The translations under genes were made by a program, and so were the position numbers. Below, in pieces: positions 61,631-64,000 of a stretch of 64,000 nucleotides of DNA. Positions within the stretch are counted from its first letter, which is position 1, and each line of letters begins with the position of its first letter. Source of the stretch: Gammaproteobacteria bacterium UBA5078 (GTDB lineage Bacteria > Pseudomonadota > Gammaproteobacteria > Pseudomonadales > Pseudohongiellaceae); NCBI GenBank assembly GCA_002416505.1, contig DIAM01000004.1, positions 170,208-234,207 on the forward strand, written 5' to 3'. The notes under the pieces were generated by a model. It ran no database searches. It worked only from the letters and a program-made list of their open reading frames with translations, and was not told the origin of the DNA.

Positions 61631-63106
61631 TTAATACCAGAAATTAAATCGATAACGCTCTAACTCCGAGCTTACTGCACCATTGCCGTCTATCTTGGGT
61701 CGCACTAGTCTAGAGCGCACGGAGGAGATCACTTGTATGTCTGCGCGGGTCATTTCCTCTGGCTCGATGGCAAGCACTTCGAAATTACTTAAGCGGCCAT
61801 ACTGGTTTACATCGAAAGCCAGATCAACATAGCCCATGCGCGCTCCGGTGTCCGGCCCGACCCCATTGGCCTCCTTACGCTGCTCGTCAAAAGCGGAGAA
61901 GGCAGGCAGAAAGACTATCTCACCAAAGACTTGTGACAGTAAATCGGCACTATTTTCCGCTTGCGCTAATTGTTCGTACGCATCTTCATACGTGCGCGTG
62001 GCGGCTTGCCGTCGGTCACGCAGTAAATACCAATCGCCAAGCTCTGCGATGGCGCGGGATCGCGCTAGCAGATTCTCTTCTGTATTGGGCAACTTGGGAT
62101 CTTCGTAGTAGGCTATTATGGCCTCTAGCGCCTCAATACCACTATCTCCTCGTCCCTGTGGCCGCAGGGAGTTGCCAACGAACTGAGTGCTGATACGCAG
62201 ATTCGGATTCATGTGCGAACCAATCGATTCCCCTTCTAGCGAAAAGCGCCCCATCAGATCGGCAGCGCCGGCCACCTTATGCAGCAATGGTAAATAACGC
62301 GGGTCCTGGGTGCCAAAATGTCTGGACACCGATTCGGATGCGGCGCGGTACAGCATATAGGTCTGCACTAAACGCGGATTCGGGTCTTCATCGATACCCC
62401 GATAGAACGCGGCAATATTCCACCGCGCCAGATTATCGAACACGTCTATCATACGCGGGTCGCTAATGCTGTACGCCCTTGTCTGGACATAGAACGCATA
62501 CTGTTGCCGATCGTCTGCCTCGCTCCATTGCCCTAGTGCAACATGTGCATCTACGACTTTTCTAACCAATGGCACTTGATTAGGACTGAACAGACCGCTG
62601 TTGACGCGATTGATATGAACCGCCCGGTCGAACACGTCTATCGATTCTGCAAATTTGCCCTGTGCCTGTAGGAGTTCACCCAGCTCGGCGAGCTCTTGGG
62701 CGATCTGTACGCTCCATGCGCCTCCCTCAATCTCGAGATCCTCTAGAATCTGATCGAAGTCTCCTATCTCTTCGAGACGCTGCAGATAGGCTTGCTGTGT
62801 GGGGCTTAGGTCGGAGAAGACACTCGCCTCTGGCTCGGGTGCCTGCGAAGCTGCGGAGGCAAACTGCGCACTGAAATCCTCCTGCTGCGCGTTTTCGATA
62901 GTAGAGAGTGGGATTGGCCGTTCGATATGCAAGATGCGGGTGTACTGATACCCAGTCTCTTCTGTACTTTGCTCTTGAGTGTTGACGTTCTCGGCTAGCG
63001 CCGGTTCTTCTGAGGATGTGCTGTCGTCTATCTGCGCGTAAGTCAGATGAAACACACACATCAGGCTGACGATGAATAACGCTTTCTCTTTGCCTGAAAG
63101 TTTCAC
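61631..63106 (-). CDS. Exported TPR protein with TonB-like C-terminal domain
   Basis: A 491-residue precursor. Signal peptide 'FIVSLMCVFHLTYA|Q', an acidic linker, and several TPR-like helices ('ELLQAQGKFAESIDVFDRAV', 'VVDAHVALGQWSEADDRQQY', 'AIAELGDWYLLRDRRQAA'). The last ~75 residues ('MGYVDLAFDVNQYGRLSNFE', then 'VRSRLVRPKIDGNG') resemble a TonB_C fold. There is no N-terminal anchor after cleavage, so it is free in the periplasm. GTG 63106 fits the signal peptide best; TTG 63127 is upstream. Confidence 0.75.
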   Translation of the reverse strand: MKLSGKEKALFIVSLMCVFHLTYAQIDDSTSSEEPALAENVNTQEQSTEETGYQYTRILHIERPIPLSTIENAQQEDFSAQFASAASQAPEPEASVFSDLSPTQQAYLQRLEEIGDFDQILEDLEIEGGAWSVQIAQELAELGELLQAQGKFAESIDVFDRAVHINRVNSGLFSPNQVPLVRKVVDAHVALGQWSEADDRQQYAFYVQTRAYSISDPRMIDVFDNLARWNIAAFYRGIDEDPNPRLVQTYMLYRAASESVSRHFGTQDPRYLPLLHKVAGAADLMGRFSLEGESIGSHMNPNLRISTQFVGNSLRPQGRGDSGIEALEAIIAYYEDPKLPNTEENLLARSRAIAELGDWYLLRDRRQAATRTYEDAYEQLAQAENSADLLSQVFGEIVFLPAFSAFDEQRKEANGVGPDTGARMGYVDLAFDVNQYGRLSNFEVLAIEPEEMTRADIQVISSVRSRLVRPKIDGNGAVSSELERYRFNFWY

Positions 63107-63281
63107 GAGTCGATCCCGAAGTTTCAATGGAGTATTGGCTGGTTCTCGATAATCTTACTTCCTAATTACGCCCTCGTTGGGCCAGTGGTTCAACAACGCG
63201 GTTTTTGCGCTCGTAAAACAGTAGACCCGTGTATGCGCAACTGCTTTCAAGCGGCGCTCGCAACGTCGGGCGCTTGCCCCT

Positions 63282-63309
63282 ACTATGGCTTACAATTTTA
63301 AGCTTACAA
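63282..63309 (-). promoter_or_regulatory. Candidate promoter of the envelope operon, with direct repeats
   Basis: Minus strand: TTGTAA (complement of 63304-63309) and CATAGT (complement of 63282-63287) with a 16-bp spacer. The + strand word GCTTACAAT occurs twice (63288-63296 and 63302-63310), one copy in the spacer and one over the -35, a place where a regulator could bind. The 338-bp gap to mutM holds nothing else firm apart from a 21-codon frame at 63336-63401. Confidence 0.35.
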
Positions 63310-63444
63310 TCGCGGGCAATAAGGGGCGCGTTTTTATGAGCGACATCAACTCTTATACACCCGGCCAAGCGTGCTGTAAACACGGCCTAGCTCAGCGCTA
63401 GCTCAACAATTACGCCATTTTTCCCGTAAATTGAGAATTATTGA

Positions 63445-64000
63445 ATGCCCGAATTGCCAGAAGTAGAAACGACCCGTCTAGGAATTCAAACTCACATCGT
63501 CGGCCAGAAAGTCAAAAGTGTGCGTGTACGAGACGCTCGATTACGCTGGCCGGTTCCAGATTCTTTAACGCAGGAGTTACCCACGAGAGAGATAGATCGC
63601 GTTGAGCGGCGTGGCAAATACCTGCTCGTGTTTGCGCAGGATTGCTGCCTATTAATTCATCTTGGCATGTCGGGCAGTCTGCGCATCACGACACCAAGCG
63701 ATCCCATTCTGAAACACGATCACATCGATATCGAATTCGAACACGGGCCGATCTTACGCTACTCAGACCCACGTCGTTTCGGCTGTATGCTGTGGCTGAA
63801 GGAGTCTCCACTACTTCACCCCCTGCTTAACAAACTCGGCCCGGAACCGCTCACAGAACACTTTAGTGGCCGCGCATTGCACGCCTTGTCGCGAGGGCGA
63901 CGGGTGCCAATTAAGACCTTCATCATGGACAGTCATGTGGTGGTTGGGGTGGGCAACATCTATGCGAACGAGGCGCTGTATATGGCGGGGATCAAACCCG
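63445..64000 (+). CDS. mutM: Formamidopyrimidine-DNA glycosylase, N-terminal part (cut by right edge)
   Basis: 185 codons are visible. 'MPELPEVETTRLGI' gives the catalytic Pro2 and Glu3; Lys in 'RRGKYLLV' is at about residue 58. 'LIHLGMSGSLRI', 'YSDPRRFGCMLWL' and 'VGVGNIYANEALYMAGI' fit Fpg. It excises oxidised purines such as 8-oxoguanine and nicks the strand. The C-terminal zinc finger lies beyond the window. It is divergent from the envelope operon. Confidence 0.96.
   Translation, partial: MPELPEVETTRLGIQTHIVGQKVKSVRVRDARLRWPVPDSLTQELPTREIDRVERRGKYLLVFAQDCCLLIHLGMSGSLRITTPSDPILKHDHIDIEFEHGPILRYSDPRRFGCMLWLKESPLLHPLLNKLGPEPLTEHFSGRALHALSRGRRVPIKTFIMDSHVVVGVGNIYANEALYMAGIKP

Noticed and set aside
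47993..63106. Type VI secretion accessory cluster (FHA, PEGA, FGE-type domains)
   Set aside because: No TssB/C, ClpV, Hcp, VgrG or TssM genes are seen.
1..64000. CRISPR arrays, tRNA or rRNA genes, insertion sequences, prophage
   Set aside because: No regularly spaced repeats, cloverleaf-like genes, transposases or phage genes were recognised on reading both strands.

Overview
The window is chromosomal DNA from a Gammaproteobacterium. The thiC/tolC divergent pair, waaA, an FAD-oxidoreductase/aldo-keto reductase pair, hldE, and the waaF-waaC-waaG-waaP-kinase-carbamoyltransferase run after glnE follow, as I recall it, the gene order of the Pseudomonas LPS-core region. A dedicated-sortase two-component pair, a poly-serine lipoprotein and a large TPR/VWA/PEGA locus point instead to a marine relative such as a Cellvibrionales-type bacterium. 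The exact genus cannot be read from the sequence. No rRNA, tRNA, CRISPR array, transposase or phage gene was recognised, so this is mostly core chromosome.

Layout. 0-4 kb: the end of an unknown gene, a DUF2889 gene, and a histidine kinase/response regulator pair of the 'proteobacterial dedicated sortase' type with no sortase in view. 4-12 kb: glutathione S-transferase, DAHP synthase, ThiC, TolC-type outer-membrane channel, ferrochelatase, and three copies of a ~110-120 bp hairpin-rich dispersed repeat in the gaps. 12-20 kb: secreted GDSL esterase, the DUF3482 GTPase/DUF2868 membrane pair, lipocalin-like protein, TesB, a second GST with a cupin, and PepQ. 20-46 kb: LPS and envelope genes (waaA, hldE, lpxL, a GT-C-like membrane protein, waaF, waaC, waaG, waaP, tandem-kinase protein, carbamoyltransferase) mixed with an M20 dipeptidase, SppA, ChrA, a K+ channel, GlnE and an orphan GspE-type ATPase. 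46-48 kb: uup.

48-63 kb is the most interesting part. It is one long minus-strand run of thirteen genes, almost all predicted to act in the envelope: a TPR protein with a TonB-like C-terminus, a poly-serine lipoprotein, another lipoprotein, a membrane TPR protein, a PEGA-repeat/FGE-sulfatase-fold protein, a small acidic exported protein, a TolQ/ExbB/MotA-type channel, an actin-like protein with an FHA-like tail, two VWA proteins whose N-terminal membrane helix resembles the TolR/ExbD/MotB helix, two lipoproteins and an M48 lipoprotein protease. The channel, actin-like and two VWA genes overlap one another and look like an obligate unit. I propose a proton-motive-force-coupled envelope machine in which VWA proteins replace TolR/ExbD. 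Function and substrate are unknown. mutM (cut by the right edge) is divergent from this locus.

Starts were chosen by ribosome-binding sites and family alignment from memory; alternatives are given in the entries. All family assignments rest on reading motifs by eye, not on database searches.
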